DNA from: Scolanthus callimorphus
Lineage: Eukaryota; Cnidaria; Anthozoa; Actiniaria; Edwardsiidae
Reading direction: 5' to 3'
Length of the DNA: 64,000 bases
Assembly: GCA_033964015.1 (NCBI GenBank)
Contig: CM066924.1
Coordinates: forward strand, 4,384,251 to 4,448,250
The stretch's first letter is position 1; each line of letters opens with the position of its first letter. The notes under the pieces are model-generated. The model was not told where the DNA came from, ran no database searches, and worked only from the letters and a program-made list of their open reading frames with translations. Of this stretch, positions 41,943-52,863 are shown in pieces. Made by a program: the position numbers and the translations under genes.

Positions 41943-42655
41943 TCACAGTGTGGCGGGCCACCAACTCCTGTTTCCCTGACCAAAAAAAGTCAAAGATGAG
42001 ACGGTGACCGTGACAATAAGGGGGTCAGGGAGTAGAAAGACAGTCCCTGTGTACCAGAGTCCTGACAAAGCAAGGGCGTTAGAGATAAGGGCTTTTCCCC
42101 GAAAAGAAAGGTGTCTCTGCTGCCAAGAGGAAAGGACATTCTGCAAGGATTCGACACGCTTATCCCAATTGACTTCTGAGAGGTCGCCGGGTCCAACATG
42201 TGTGCCCAACAAACGCAAACTGACGACTGACCATTGGAGATGGACAGGAAAAATGGAGCGCACGCTCCCAGGATCTACCAAGAGCCCTTTACTCTTGGTG
42301 GAATTCAGTCGGGCACCGGAGGCTTGCTCGTATAGTCTGTAGGTCTCGAAGACGGCGTGGATTGCATCATCAGAGGTCAGGAAGACAGTGGTATCATCAG
42401 CATATTGTGAGATAACTGCCGAAGTGCCAGAGGAAGGTAATGGCAGACCTGGGATACGCGGATTGGCGCGAATATTGCACGCTAACACTTCAGCTAACAC
42501 TGGTCCAAAGACAGAAGAGCGAGGTTAATGTCCTGAGCATGCGCGTAGGAGACAGCATCTCTCGCGTGAGAGACGTTTTCCCCAATAAAACGCCCGGGAA
42601 CCGAGCAAGTTTGGTCGGGGGACACAACTAGGTGGATGACTTTGACTTGATGTTG
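41943..42655 (-). mobile_element. LINE L8, Tx1-like RT fragment
   Basis: Minus strand: HLVVSPDQTCSVPGR (about 42650), VLACNIRANPRIPGLPLPS, ISQYADDTTVFLTSDDAI (active site YADD, about 42410), KSKGLLVDPGSVRSIFPV and RVESLQNVLSSWQQRHLSFR. The pattern matches L1 and L2, so it is a Tx1-type RT core of about 700 bp. Both ends are truncated, and a deletion removes the segment between the fingers and the VLACNIRA block. Confidence 0.75.
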
Positions 42656-43040
42656 CACACAAAACTAGATAGAGCAAAATCGACCTGATAGATTCTTTAA
42701 TCTTAACTTTGTTTCATTTCGCAATATTGCAATATAACTTACTAAGCTCTAAATTCCGCATAGTTTCTTTTTCAAAGTTTCATCTAGGTAATGGAAAAAA
42801 TCGAACTTCATTAAAACTTGTTTGTGGCCATTTCTTCTTTAACTTAACTTACTTTATTTACACTTAAAATGCATGCAGCAGATTTTGAGTATAATTGTAT
42901 CTTTTATGGGTGAACATTTTTGTTAAAGGTATCTTTTATGCAGGCGAATATTCGCTGAAAATTGTATATTTATATTGCGTTTGCTTCGAAAATCGAGGCG
43001 CAAGTGCTCGAGCCCATAATGTAGGAGTTTTCATCTTTTG
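42656..43040. other. Non-coding, no feature recognised
   Basis: AT-rich sequence with no coding frame or repeat structure that I can identify. Confidence 0.4.
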
Positions 43041-43670
43041 GTAATAATAATAATAATAATAACGGTTTTAGGGGCACCCCACTAAGTCTCGGTGCTCTTA
43101 CAAGGGCTATATGAGATTAAAATATATAAAAATATAAAAAATAAAAACGAATAAAATTGGTATGATTACAATATAGTTCATAAGAATAAGACCCAAAAGC
43201 AAATGAAATACTATGATATAATATTTTATACAATAAATTTAAAAAATGTAACAAAATTGTACAACAGGCCGCATTAAAATGATTTGAAAAATTGTGTTTT
43301 AAGATTGCGTTTAAAAGAAGAAAAGGCAAAGAATTCCAAAATTTAGGAGCACATACAGAGAACGCCCTGTCGCCATAAGTGCATGTATTTGTCCTAGGCA
43401 CGTGTAGTAGCTGAAGGTTAGCAGACCGAAGAGACCTGAGAGGGCGATATCTAAAAGCTCAGATATATAAGATGGAGCGAGATTATTAAGGGCTTTATAT
43501 GTTACAAGCAATATTTTGTATTGAATTCTCAAAGTAATAGGCAGCCAGTGGAGCGAGCGCAGGACAGGGCTGGGTCCGGTGAGGCAGCGTTTTGACCTAT
43601 CTATTTTGAAAACAAATTTTCCACAAAATGTCGAAACGTTGCAGATGCAAAATTTGACTTTGTTTACCAC
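43041..43670 (-). mobile_element. LINE L12, CR1/L2-type C-terminus
   Basis: Minus strand: LRSLHWLPITLRIQYKILLV and YKALNNLAPSYISELL, then after a frameshift PRTNTCTYGDRAFSVCAPKF with WNSLP. This is the standard C-terminal end of CR1/L2/Rex-type LINE ORF2. The 3' side ends in a (TAA)n run at 43042-43062. Strongly 5'-truncated. Confidence 0.8.
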
Positions 43671-46330
43671 GCCTAATAGATTGGTATCTTTTAGGGTTTA
43701 AATTTCATTTTCCTTATGAGCACCCCTCCTACTACCTAGGGGATTCCCTCCACCCCAGGTTTACTCAAGCGATTCCTTACATACATACATTCCTTACATT
43801 AACTGTATAGTCTCAGGGCAGATATAGCCGGAAACGTAAGGAGCGCAGGGGGAGGGGGGTAAAATTTCAAATAGCTGTTTTTCGAAGGGGGTAGAAATTG
43901 AAACTACTTTTTTTGTACGGGGGTAAGTTTTCACAAAACATACGAGCAGAAAAAAACACCAGAAATTTTACATCGAATCAGTTTGCCTGAACGTCAAACA
44001 TTTATTCTATCCCGAAGGAGATCTTTCAAACAAATTATTTGTCGAATTCGAAATGTTGATATATATACTCTGGCCTTATTGCCACAGCCAGCTAGTAAGG
44101 TTACCACGCCCTTCACGTTCAAAATTGCCTGATAAAGTTATATTTCTGTCCTAAAACAGCCCTCAAAAACTGTCTAATTTAAGATAATTTGTATAGTGTT
44201 TTTGAGTGGTAAAATTCTGTGTGAAAAAAGTTAACATTATCAAGCTAAATAGAAATACAGACTCAGAGCTTGGGTAACGTGTGGCGTAATTAACGAACAA
44301 TTCAATTCAACAGCAAATTAAATATAAGTGTCAAATACTCTTTATATGGGTTATAAATTGTCCCTTAATTTTGTTTGGCTGATTTATTTAAGTTTGCTTG
44401 CTGATTGCACTACCCTCTCCCTGCTTTCCAAGTTACAAATCATCTGATTGATTTTATAAAAATAGCTAAATCTACTTTTGATGAAACTGTTCGCATAGAT
44501 GTTGTGTTGTTCCATAAAATATCCGTACCCCCTATCTGAAGGAGTTAAAAAAATCCAATTTGTTATGGTGCAGGGGAGAGGGGAGGGTTGTTGTCTTTTT
44601 CCTCATTTTCCATTGTATTTTCCTTTTTGGAAATTGTAGAGGTTGCTGAGGGGTGGGGTGCTTGGGGGTACTTTTTCTACACCATTCTATGGGTAGGGCA
44701 TAGTGGATATTATCCATAATCAAAATAATAGGTCAGTCTACAGCAATGTGTTTCGAAAAAGTAAACAGCCCCACCCACAGAGAACTTAACTTATATAATT
44801 ATGATCCCTCACAACCCTTTTAAAATACAAGATGGATTGTATGATTGTATGGAAATAAACTGATTCATAAGTTAAGTGATCAGAGGCAATAACTTATTAC
44901 CAAGACGCTAGTGGGTGTTCTAAAATAAACGTTCTTACCGTTGTCAATCTTGTCATGTCTTGTCTGTCTTCTTCATCTGTTATCCAAAATAAGAGACAAT
45001 ATAAATACCCTGCCACCAATAGGCGTGACAAATACATGTTAGACCATAACACTCTGTTAGGTAACTGTTAAAATATTGAACTTAAGGTTACTCGCTCAAA
45101 ATAACTTTTGCGTTTTTTTGCCGATTCCAGTAATTCTTTATTTAAATCAAGCACAAATTACCCTAGATTAGCTGCAAATTCTAATATCTTTGCAAAAATT
45201 GGAAACCGTGTATTTTTCCATTTTGGGTTCCTGTTAGAGGTCCGTTGTAGCAAATCAAGCAAATCACACTTGTTTGTAGCCTGAATTTCGTACATATTTT
45301 CCCTCGTAAAATTAAAATAGGCAACAACATTACGATGGAAAATATGTTTTGTTGGTACCTTTTAGGGGTCAAATCAGCTGAGCTACGCCATGTTTGGTAC
45401 GTTTTAGGGGTAAAATCGAAAGATCCCTATGAGCACTCCTGCCCCTAAAATATTGGAGCCCAAACCCCCTCCCCCAGGATCGTGTAGTGACATAGCGCCT
45501 CGCCTCGTGTGAACAGTGAACACCCGTGTTTACTGCTCTTTGGACAGGGATAGATCAACATTTATATAGCAGGTTGTTTCCTCTGTATTGATGTTTCTCA
45601 TGATCTTTCGTGATGTTTCTTTTCATCTAAGTCACAATTCTTAAATACAAAGATTACTCCATAGTGTTTAATGCCCTCTCATAAAAACATCTTGCAGACA
45701 TTTTCAGCTTAAATCTTGACGATGCTCTTGAACATTCATCTTGCCAAGTTTCAGAAAATTCATATGTAAGAAATGTATTAGCGAGGTTTTTGTGTATTAT
45801 AAGCACCACAAAATTAAGCCTTTCGCTAAGGCATTAAAAAAAAACAGAATTTAAAGATTTCCTTTGCACTAATGAAAGCATTTCAACCTATCAATGTCAG
45901 TGTCAATCATTTAAATCCAAACCACTTAACTTTAGAAGCACTGTTTCTTTGGGCATAAAATTTAGTGCATCCCGCACTTTGTAAATTTAACATTAAATTG
46001 ATGTTTTGTATCAAATAAAAAGAGAATCACGGAATTAAACTTAATGTTTTTGAAAGCTATTATACAGGTTTAACTTAAAGTTGAATGTTTCATTGCTGCA
46101 AATTCTAATTATCTTCTGCTTGCTAACTGCACTCTCTCCATTGCCACAGGTTTCATACCTTTTGTTGTTGAATTTTAATCAGGGGGGTAATGTTACCATT
46201 GAAAATTGACAAAAAGAGGAGTAATGCTTTGTTTCATCTACTACCATGTTTCAGAGGCATAGCTGTCAACTCGATCATCCGCATTACCCAGGTGTCACAA
46301 GATTTTGAAGCCGTCACCCCCATAATGATT
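43671..46330. other. Non-coding, dispersed repeat fragments only
   Basis: No gene. Two related stretches, 43685-43760 and 45350-45480 (TTTTAGGG...TATGAGCACCCCT), look like diverged copies of one dispersed repeat. Confidence 0.4.
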
Positions 46331-46733
46331 GTGAAAATGTTCATACATACTGTATTTCACAGTGTGCGTTGCCTCTATCACGATCAGTTTGGAATTTCTT
46401 CCCTTTGGGCACATGCCCAAAGGGATTAATTGCCTGACTGACGTGTGACGTCACATGGGTATAAAAGGGGCATGCTGATTAGTTTAAGTTAGATAGAGTA
46501 GAGTCAGAGAGACAACAACAAATAGCGTGAACTTCTTAAAATTTTATTCCCGCCCTCCCACCCGGGGATATATCTTGTATAGGGTGGCAGAGAGGTTTAT
46601 TGTTGGTAGATTCGACTTCGTATTTCATCTTGATAATAAACTTCTCATTGTGCCAAAAGCGAAAAGTGTGCGTTGCCTCTCACACGATCAGTTGGGAGTT
46701 ATTGTGAAAAAGTTCATACATACTGTATTTCAC
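46331..46733 (+). mobile_element. Possible solo LTR or promoter-bearing repeat
   Basis: A 15-nt direct repeat (GTGTGCGTTGCCTCT) at 46362 and 46666 brackets 304 bp. That interval holds a hairpin (CCCTTTGGGCACATGCCCAA, about 46400), a CRE-like GTGACGTCAC, a TATA box (TATAAAAGGGG, 46460-46470) and AATAAA at 46635. An inverted-repeat motif, GTGAAAA..TTCATACATAC..TTTCAC, is also duplicated (46331-46360 and 46704-46733). The order promoter then poly(A) signal fits a solo LTR, but TG/CA ends are not clear. Confidence 0.35.
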
Positions 46734-48390
46734 CCGCATTGTCACTCTCATAATTTTTTCATACATTTTCTCTATTTCCATGCCACGAGGGAGAATCTCA
46801 GATTTTTTACCAAGTTGGGTTGACAGGTATGCAGAGGAATATGTTATCTGCCAACAGTATATTCCCTAGATAGTGTTAGTCACAAGCTTTGCTCACTTCT
46901 AATTAGTTGTGACCACACTGTTAATTGTTGTAATAATAGAGTCACTTAAATACCAACACGAATAAGATGGTCATTACTCCTCTTTCAATTGAGTTCTCCC
47001 ACAAAATGATCCAGAAGAAAAGTTTGGTGTCTACTGTTATCAAATCAGGGGAACCCAATGGTCATTTTCCGTAAAATGTCTGTTTCAATAGTGCTACAAA
47101 AAGAGCTAAAATTTTGCTTCAGAAATTGAAGTTTACTTTTTTATGTAGACAAAATCCCGTGTAGGTAAAAGCTAAAAATATGGTACTACTTTTGGAGCCT
47201 GTGCAGTTTAAAAGTTTGCCTAGAATTTTCGTATAGTTTTTTTATTATTTTAAGGTTACTTTTTTTCTTCCCTACGGAAGGGATTGGGAATTCCAGAGGG
47301 GTGGGGGGAGGGTCAATTTACCTGATCTTTTCCATACAAACACTGTATTTTTCTTCTGAAATTCCAGAGGGGAGAGGGGGGGGGGGTCATTTCTCAACAC
47401 CCTTCCGGGGGGGTTTACCTCGTTGAGTGCCTCTTTAAGTACTCTTGTTTCAAAAGATCACAGCCTATATGCATTGAATAATACTAAGTATTAAGCCATC
47501 AACAGAGAATGTAACTGATGTAATATGATCCCATGCAACCCTTGTACAACAAGACTTACTTGCTTGAGAAATTAACAAGTGAATTGAAATGATGCTGATA
47601 GAAATGTTACCCTTGATATGTCTAAAGCATGACTGTTTTTATTTATTTTTCCCCTCTCCCTACATCCCTCCCTTTCCATACCATAGATTTATATTTCCCA
47701 TAGGAAGCATACAGTTATTATAAAAGGAGCCTATGTTAGTGGGGATTCTTCTCAATAATGTTCTTACCTTAAATGTTAATCTCAATTTCCTCTCATCTAT
47801 TATACAAGGGAAATACAATAACATATAGATTAGGCCCTGCCTAAAAGCTGAGCTCGAATCAACAAACTGTCATAGAGGTATCACCTTTTTTTTGTTTTCA
47901 CAATGTCATTTATTCCTCCAAGATAACTTTACGCAAGTTTGGTCGCATAGTGGTGTTGTCTTCTAGAGATATTGACTTTTCTATTTTTGATGACGTCAAT
48001 GATATTACTTTGGTTGTGCACCCCCTTAATTGTCTCTAACTGAAACCAAGTTTGGTTCTCTGTTCTCAAGATATTTAACTTTGTCTTAAGCTCTGCTATT
48101 AAAGACCCTGTTACTGATGGGTGTCACAAAGAGCTCTGTATAGCCTATAACACTCTATGCTGATGAGGTAAATGTAAAAAAAATAGTGTACTCTATTTCA
48201 TGGAAGCATAACAGCTGGGGACTTCCTTTCGATTTAATTACAAAACAATTACAATTATTAAATACATGGAGAATGAAGTGTTTTAAAATGATTTCTGCTC
48301 ATAATGTTCACAATGTTTAGAAAGGGATATCAGTTTGGGTGTGGTCTACAGTAGATTTCACCCATAAGAGATAGCATTTAGATTACATCT
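46734..48390. other. Non-coding, dispersed repeat fragments only
   Basis: No gene. 47300-47400 holds two adjacent GGAATTCCAGAGGG-type repeat ends with G-runs, related to 9890-9960. 47824-47854 (ATATAGATTAGGCCCTGCCT then AAAAGCTGAGCTC) is the start module of the repeat family that is complete at 58749-60115. Confidence 0.45.
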
Positions 48391-48535
48391 TGTTCCTGTC
48401 TTAAGAACACGTCCAGTTTCTAGTATTAGAAATAATGTCAATGTAAAATAATATTATTTTTTTTTTAATTTTTTTTAATTTTTTTTAACTAGCACAAGGA
48501 GTGACACTTGAAGTTGTAAAAGTAATTTTGATTTA

Positions 48536-48578
48536 ATTCCGACGCGTTTCGTCTCTAATGGAGACTTCTTCAGGGAAT
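48536..48578 (-). ncRNA. Hammerhead ribozyme motif, copy 1
   Basis: On the minus strand: stem I ATTCC, core CTGAAGA, one extra A, stem II GTCTC-CATTA-GAGAC, core GAAA, a minimal stem III (ACGCGT), cleavage triplet GTC, then GGAAT closing stem I. All conserved core bases of a type I hammerhead are present. The extra A before stem II is unusual. Such ribozymes are known in Penelope-like elements. Confidence 0.75.
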
Positions 48579-48727
48579 AACTTTTACAACATGTATAAGG
48601 CATATATAACACGTAAATTACTAACGTGCCTGAAACTAATCTTCCTGCGAAAGTGACTAGCTATGCCGTACAGGACGTTCCTAAACGCCCAGTATGTTAT
48701 TGTACGTGTTCTTGTAATAAGATTTTT

Positions 48728-48763
48728 GGGGGCCATACGATTAGCGCTAATCGTATGGCCCCC
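48728..48763. repeat. Perfect palindrome at the RT 3' side
   Basis: GGGGGCCATACGATTAGC is followed directly by its complement, a 36-nt perfect palindrome ending 10 bp from the RT stop codon. The same GGGGGCCATACGATTA sequence sits at the hinge of the inverted repeats near 51755-51770, so it marks the inner end of the terminal repeat. Confidence 0.8.
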
Positions 48764-48773
48764 AAAAACACGA

Positions 48774-50516
48774 TTATTTGCAAAGACTTGCTAGTGTAGT
48801 AGTAGATCTGTAGCTTACTATACAATCTAGATCTGGCAAATGATTCTGGATTATCCGCTTAATATTGGCGTGACTACAGTTAAAGGTAGACTTAAACACT
48901 ACCAGTTTGCATTGACGCCGCTTAACTTTCCTTGTAAGCCAGCCAGCTCTATTACTGTACTTCACCTCTCTGAATAAGGGCAACAGAAAGCGAACAGGGT
49001 ACCCACGGAGTCTTAAGCGTTTCCAGAATTTCTCACGCGAGAGGCAAAATGCCTCAAACGTGGAACTGTTTCTGGTATAACGCATAAGCTCGCCCCTAAT
49101 GAACGCTCTCTTATTGCTAGCAGGATGAAATGATTCAAAGGGTATATACAGGTACTTATTGAGTGGCTTTTGGAAAGTGCTGAATTGCAAAGTGCTGAAT
49201 TTAGCATCTTTGTAAAGGAATAAATCCAGAAACGAAATACTACTATCATCAATAACATACGTAAGGTGGATACGATCATTTTTGCTATTGAGACAGCCGA
49301 GAAACTCCAATAAAGTATCTTTAGGGCCATCCCAGATAAGGAATATGTCATCAATAAACCGCTTGTAAAGCACAATGTTACTTGAAAATTGGTCTACGAC
49401 ATCCTTTTCCAAATAGTACATGAATGCATTAGCGGCTGTGACGGCAAAGGGGGTGCCCATAGCTATCCCAAAAGTCTGATGATAAACATCTTCGCTAAAC
49501 TCGGTTTCAAGAAAATTATTCTCAAACACCAATCTAGAGAACTGAATCAAAAGAGGAGTTTCGGGTGCTTTTGCCGCGCGCAGCAAAAGGTCAAGAGCGA
49601 TTATCGCCTTCTTAATGTCAACATTAGGATAAAGGCTGATTACATCAGCTGTGACAAGAAGGCAATTAGGCGGCAGCCTGATAGACTCCAATAGTAGAAT
49701 CAATTCTCCAGAATCCCTAAGAACAGTGGGCATTTTAAGCCTAGGCTTTACAAATTCATCAACAAAGATGCTCAGAGGCCTAGTGATGTAACTATGCGAA
49801 GCGGCAATAGGTCTACCCACCATGGGTTTTTTGTGAATCTTAGGAATGATGTAAAATTTAGCAGGAGAAATAAAATGATCGTAACTGCGCAAGAATTTTT
49901 CGGCATTGTCAGTTATAAAACTTTCATAAGTACGCATTAACTTTTCGCGTGTGCTGATTACGTGACGATGTTTCAAACCCCATTCCTCTAAAGTGACGAT
50001 AGAATAGGATTGCCTGTCATTCAGCTGTCTAAGAGTCTCAGTCCTTACCCAATCAGTAGAAACAAGCGCTGGGCCGAGATTTTTATCTGTACCCAGAACG
50101 CGGATAGATTCGTCTGTTTTGATAAGTCTGAGTTCCTCACGATCCACCGAAGAAAGGTTATTCCTCCAATGTGGTTTGTTAATGCTGATGTTTTGCCGTA
50201 AATCCTTACGAATACTGTACAGCTTGTCCTCAAGATCTGGATTCTCGCGTGGGGGATTCCAGTCTGATTTAACATAAAGTCTCGGGTTGAAATCTGGATC
50301 ATCCGGCTCTCCCCGAAATCTATCATGTAGTCGGACGCTGCGACAGAAGCTCTGAATTTGCGCTTCAAAGACATCCAGGCAAGGAGGTTTAAGCGTGGGC
50401 CTAAATTTAAGTCCCATTCCGATGATCCTGGCCTGGCGATCAGCCAAACGCGTAGAAGTGAAATTGTGGAATTCCGAATTACGTGGCAGGAGGTCGAATA
50501 AAGGTCGTTTAGCCAT
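48774..50516 (-). CDS. Penelope-like reverse transcriptase, no GIY-YIG domain
   Basis: An intact 580-codon frame starting MAKRPLFDLLPRNS. Landmarks: LGTDKNLGPALVSTDW (residues 142-157), FYIIPKIHKKPMVGRPI (221-237), the first catalytic Asp in VTADVISLYPNVD (288-300), GIAMGTPFAVTAANAF (350-365), the active site YKRFIDDIFLIW (384-395), and a thumb-like C-terminus. The usual GIY-YIG endonuclease is not found downstream: the frame stops shortly after the connector (VSYRSTTTLASL). It is either an endonuclease-less type or a 3'-deleted copy. It is the best-preserved RT in the window and would copy element RNA in the nucleus. Confidence 0.9.
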   Translation of the reverse strand: MAKRPLFDLLPRNSEFHNFTSTRLADRQARIIGMGLKFRPTLKPPCLDVFEAQIQSFCRSVRLHDRFRGEPDDPDFNPRLYVKSDWNPPRENPDLEDKLYSIRKDLRQNISINKPHWRNNLSSVDREELRLIKTDESIRVLGTDKNLGPALVSTDWVRTETLRQLNDRQSYSIVTLEEWGLKHRHVISTREKLMRTYESFITDNAEKFLRSYDHFISPAKFYIIPKIHKKPMVGRPIAASHSYITRPLSIFVDEFVKPRLKMPTVLRDSGELILLLESIRLPPNCLLVTADVISLYPNVDIKKAIIALDLLLRAAKAPETPLLIQFSRLVFENNFLETEFSEDVYHQTFGIAMGTPFAVTAANAFMYYLEKDVVDQFSSNIVLYKRFIDDIFLIWDGPKDTLLEFLGCLNSKNDRIHLTYVIDDSSISFLDLFLYKDAKFSTLQFSTFQKPLNKYLYIPFESFHPASNKRAFIRGELMRYTRNSSTFEAFCLSREKFWKRLRLRGYPVRFLLPLFREVKYSNRAGWLTRKVKRRQCKLVVFKSTFNCSHANIKRIIQNHLPDLDCIVSYRSTTTLASLCK

Positions 50517-50551
50517 TGAGTAGAGCCATTTCTCGCGAGCGGTTCTGCTAT

Positions 50552-51464
50552 CTATGTTCCGTGGCCGGAATCTCGGCCTCGCAAGTTTTTTGACATGGAT
50601 ACTCGCCGACCACTACGACCCTTTCTGCCTGTGGAAGAAGGTCCAGCTGCGTTCTTCTTTACATTGGTCGGTTTGCGGCTTTGGCGACCGCCTGATGGAT
50701 TTTTCTTTGTGCCACCAAGACGTACACCCTCAGCCTTCACAATTTCCCGTATAGATTCCTCGGTTAACTTGAACTCGGTCTCCATATGGGAAGCCGACTT
50801 GGCCTCCTTCTCTTCCTTTTCCAGAGCTGTTTTAAGAGCTTGCGAGGTTTTTAGAGCTGTGCACTCAAAATAGAAATCCTCCACAAACTTGACGGCAGCT
50901 TCGGCCATCGAATTGGCTCTCTCCGCAGACGTTTCGTCCTTTAGTGGGAAAGAAGACCTCCACTTGGCTATTGCAGAGTCCAGATTATTCTGAACCTGAG
51001 CGATTGAGGCCTGGAGTTTTGGAATTTTCTTCTCGCTGGCTTGCGATAGCTGCGTTCAGAAGCTTGATCTCTGCTTCGCGGAGAATACCATCAAACTTCT
51101 CCTGGAGCTCGTCGGACTTGCCTTTGGCGATGACTCGACGAATCTTCAGGCCCTTTGGAACTTGGCTAACTGTTAGTGCCTTCTCCTCCAAGAATAGAAC
51201 TCGAGCGCGGCGCTCGAAAGGGCTTTTTCTGCCTCAATTTGGTGCATGGACTTTCTTCTTGAGAATGTCTTTAAATGCCGCGTCTATTCTTGGAGAGCTC
51301 TCTTGTTTTGCCGATTGATCACAGTCGCTACGGTTTTCTGAGACGGTTTTCTCTCTAGCATTCGACTGCCTTTCCAAGGAAGCATCCCTGCTCCTCTGTC
51401 TTGTTGAGAGAGAAAGTTTGGTTTTCGGCTCCTTGGCTTCAGATCGGCGTTGGTCCTCCATAAT
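50552..51464 (-). pseudogene. ORF1-like frame of the Penelope-like element
   Basis: Starts MEDQRRSEAKEPKTKLSLST at 51464 and continues in shifted frames: FEGKSDELQEKFDGILREAE-type helical region (51191-50985), then 50908-50552 with a Glu/Lys-rich helix (KTALEKEEKEAKSASHMETE) and a basic Gly/Ser/Arg tail (GRKGRSGRRVSMSKNLRGRD). No known domain. The charge pattern suggests a coiled-coil RNA-binding protein. It ends 36 bp before the RT start. Two frame changes (about 51235 and 50950) break it. Confidence 0.6.
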
Positions 51465-51559
51465 GTGGCTTCTTCTAGGTAGATAATACAATTTTTTAAC
51501 GGTGACTAGCGAGCAGCACAAGGAGTGACACTTGAAGTTGTAAAAGTAATTTTGATTTA

Positions 51560-51602
51560 ATTCCGACGCGTTTCGTCTCTAATGGAGACTTCTTCAGGGA
51601 AT
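51560..51602 (-). ncRNA. Hammerhead ribozyme motif, copy 2
   Basis: Same 43-nt structure and strand as copy 1, in the upstream terminal repeat. The core CTGAAGA...GAAA, stem II and the GTC cleavage site are unchanged. Confidence 0.75.
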
Positions 51603-51908
51603 AACTTTTTACAACATGTATAAGGCATATATAACACGTAAATTACTAACGTGCCTGAAACTAATCTTCCTGCGGAAGTGACTAGCTATGCCGTACAGGA
51701 CGTTCCTAAACGCCCAGTATGTTATTGTACGTGTTCTTGTAATAAGATTTTTGGGGGCCATACGATTATTACAAGAACACGTACAATAACATACTGGGCG
51801 TTTAGGAACGTCCTGTACGGCATAGCTAGTCACTTCCGCAGGAAGATTAGTTTCAGGCACGTTAGTAATTTACGTGTTATATATGCCTTATACATGTTGT
51901 AAAAAGTT

Positions 51909-51951
51909 ATTCCCTGAAGAAGTCTCCCTTAGAGACGAAACGCGTCGGAAT
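51909..51951 (+). ncRNA. Hammerhead ribozyme motif, copy 3
   Basis: Plus-strand copy in the inverted terminal repeat. Stem II loop reads CCTTA instead of CATTA, which leaves the stem GTCTC/GAGAC intact. The core, stem I and the GTC site match the other copies, so the loop change is neutral to structure. Confidence 0.75.
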
Positions 51952-52797
51952 TAAATGAAAATTACTTTTACAACTTCAAGTGTCACTCCTTGTGCTGCTC
52001 GCTAGTCACCGTTAAAAAATTAAAAAATTAAAAATTAAAAAAAAAAATCAAAAAATTAAAAATTTTAAAAAAATTAAAAAATTAAAAAAAATTAAAAAAT
52101 TAAAAAATTAAAAAATTAAAAAAATTAAAAAATTAAAAAATTAAAAAAAAAGTTAGTCATCTGAAATTCAAAGATGCACAGATACAGAATTTAACAGAAT
52201 CAAACATACCTTTCGTTCATGTCTTCCTCTTTCTTATCCATTCTACAAAAAAAATCGACAATTAATAGTTTCAGTTCCTGGGTTGGCCCATCTTCCTTTT
52301 ACTATATGCCACCAGCTAGGTGTAATTTTCTATAACAACTATCTAATATAGAGCCTGAAAACTATCTAATGCAGCCTAATAGTCTTACAGCAACATCTTG
52401 TTCCTGTCTTAAGAACACCAGTTTCTAGCAGTAGAAATGTCAATGTAAAATAATATACAAATCAGTTAGTCATCTGAAATTCAAGGATGCACATATACAG
52501 AATTTAACAGAATCAAACATACCTTTCGTTCAAGTCTCCCTCTTTTTTATCCATTCTGCAAGAAAAACAATCGACAATTATTATTGTTTCAGTTCCTGAG
52601 GGGTTGGCCACAAAGTATTTTGGAATTCGTTTTAATATATTATTATTTTTTGTATTGAAAAATAATGGTAACTGTGAAAAAAAAATAGGTGAAGCTGGTA
52701 TTTATCTGCTATCTTCTTCATTTTACTTGCAATAGAACATATCTATTTCTTGGGGCCATATTAATAACATATTAATAATATGTTGTTATTAATATTC

Positions 52798-52822
52798 AGT
52801 GGCGGATGCAGACCCTCAAGAA

Positions 52823-52862
<40 letters not shown>
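52798..52862. repeat. hAT-like terminal sequence with G40 run
   Basis: CAGTGGCGGATGCAGACC is a typical hAT-type terminal inverted repeat start. It is followed by 40 consecutive G (52823-52862). LINE L1 coding sequence begins on the other side on the minus strand. The G-run may be a real expansion or a polymerase or assembly artefact. Confidence 0.5.

Positions 52863-52863
<1 letters not shown>

Larger units (their letters stand above)
51512..52010. repeat. Inverted pair of terminal repeats
   Basis: Two arms of about 245 bp (51512-51757 and 51768-52010) face each other across about 10 bp and are almost perfectly complementary. The DNA would form a large cruciform. Both strands show the same 83-codon frame, which is only a by-product of the symmetry. 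Confidence 0.9.
48453..52152 (-). mobile_element. Penelope-like retroelement with terminal repeats
   Basis: A minus-strand element of about 3.7 kb. A 245-bp terminal repeat occurs in direct orientation at 48494-48740 and 51512-51757, plus an inverted copy at 51768-52010 back to back with the second. Between the direct repeats are a charged ORF1-like frame (51464-50552) and the RT (50516-48774). T/A-rich tracts lie at both outer edges (48453-48488 and 52011-52152). Direct plus inverted terminal repeats are a hallmark of Penelope-like elements. Each terminal repeat carries a hammerhead ribozyme motif. Confidence 0.85.
48391..52620. repeat. Tandem 310-bp repeat interrupted by Penelope-like element
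   Basis: CTTGTTCCTGTCTTAAGAAC...GTCAATGTAAAATAATAT occurs at 48391-48452 and again at about 52393-52454. The following part (GTTAGTCATCTGAAATTCAA...) occurs at 52154 and again at 52466. These are two copies of one unit. The first copy is split by the 3.7-kb Penelope-like insertion, and the second shows the uninterrupted order. Confidence 0.75.

Noticed and set aside
51609..51902. Two identical 83-codon frames on opposite strands
   Set aside because: They arise because the terminal repeats are inverted copies; the sequence is repeat DNA with a ribozyme, not a gene.
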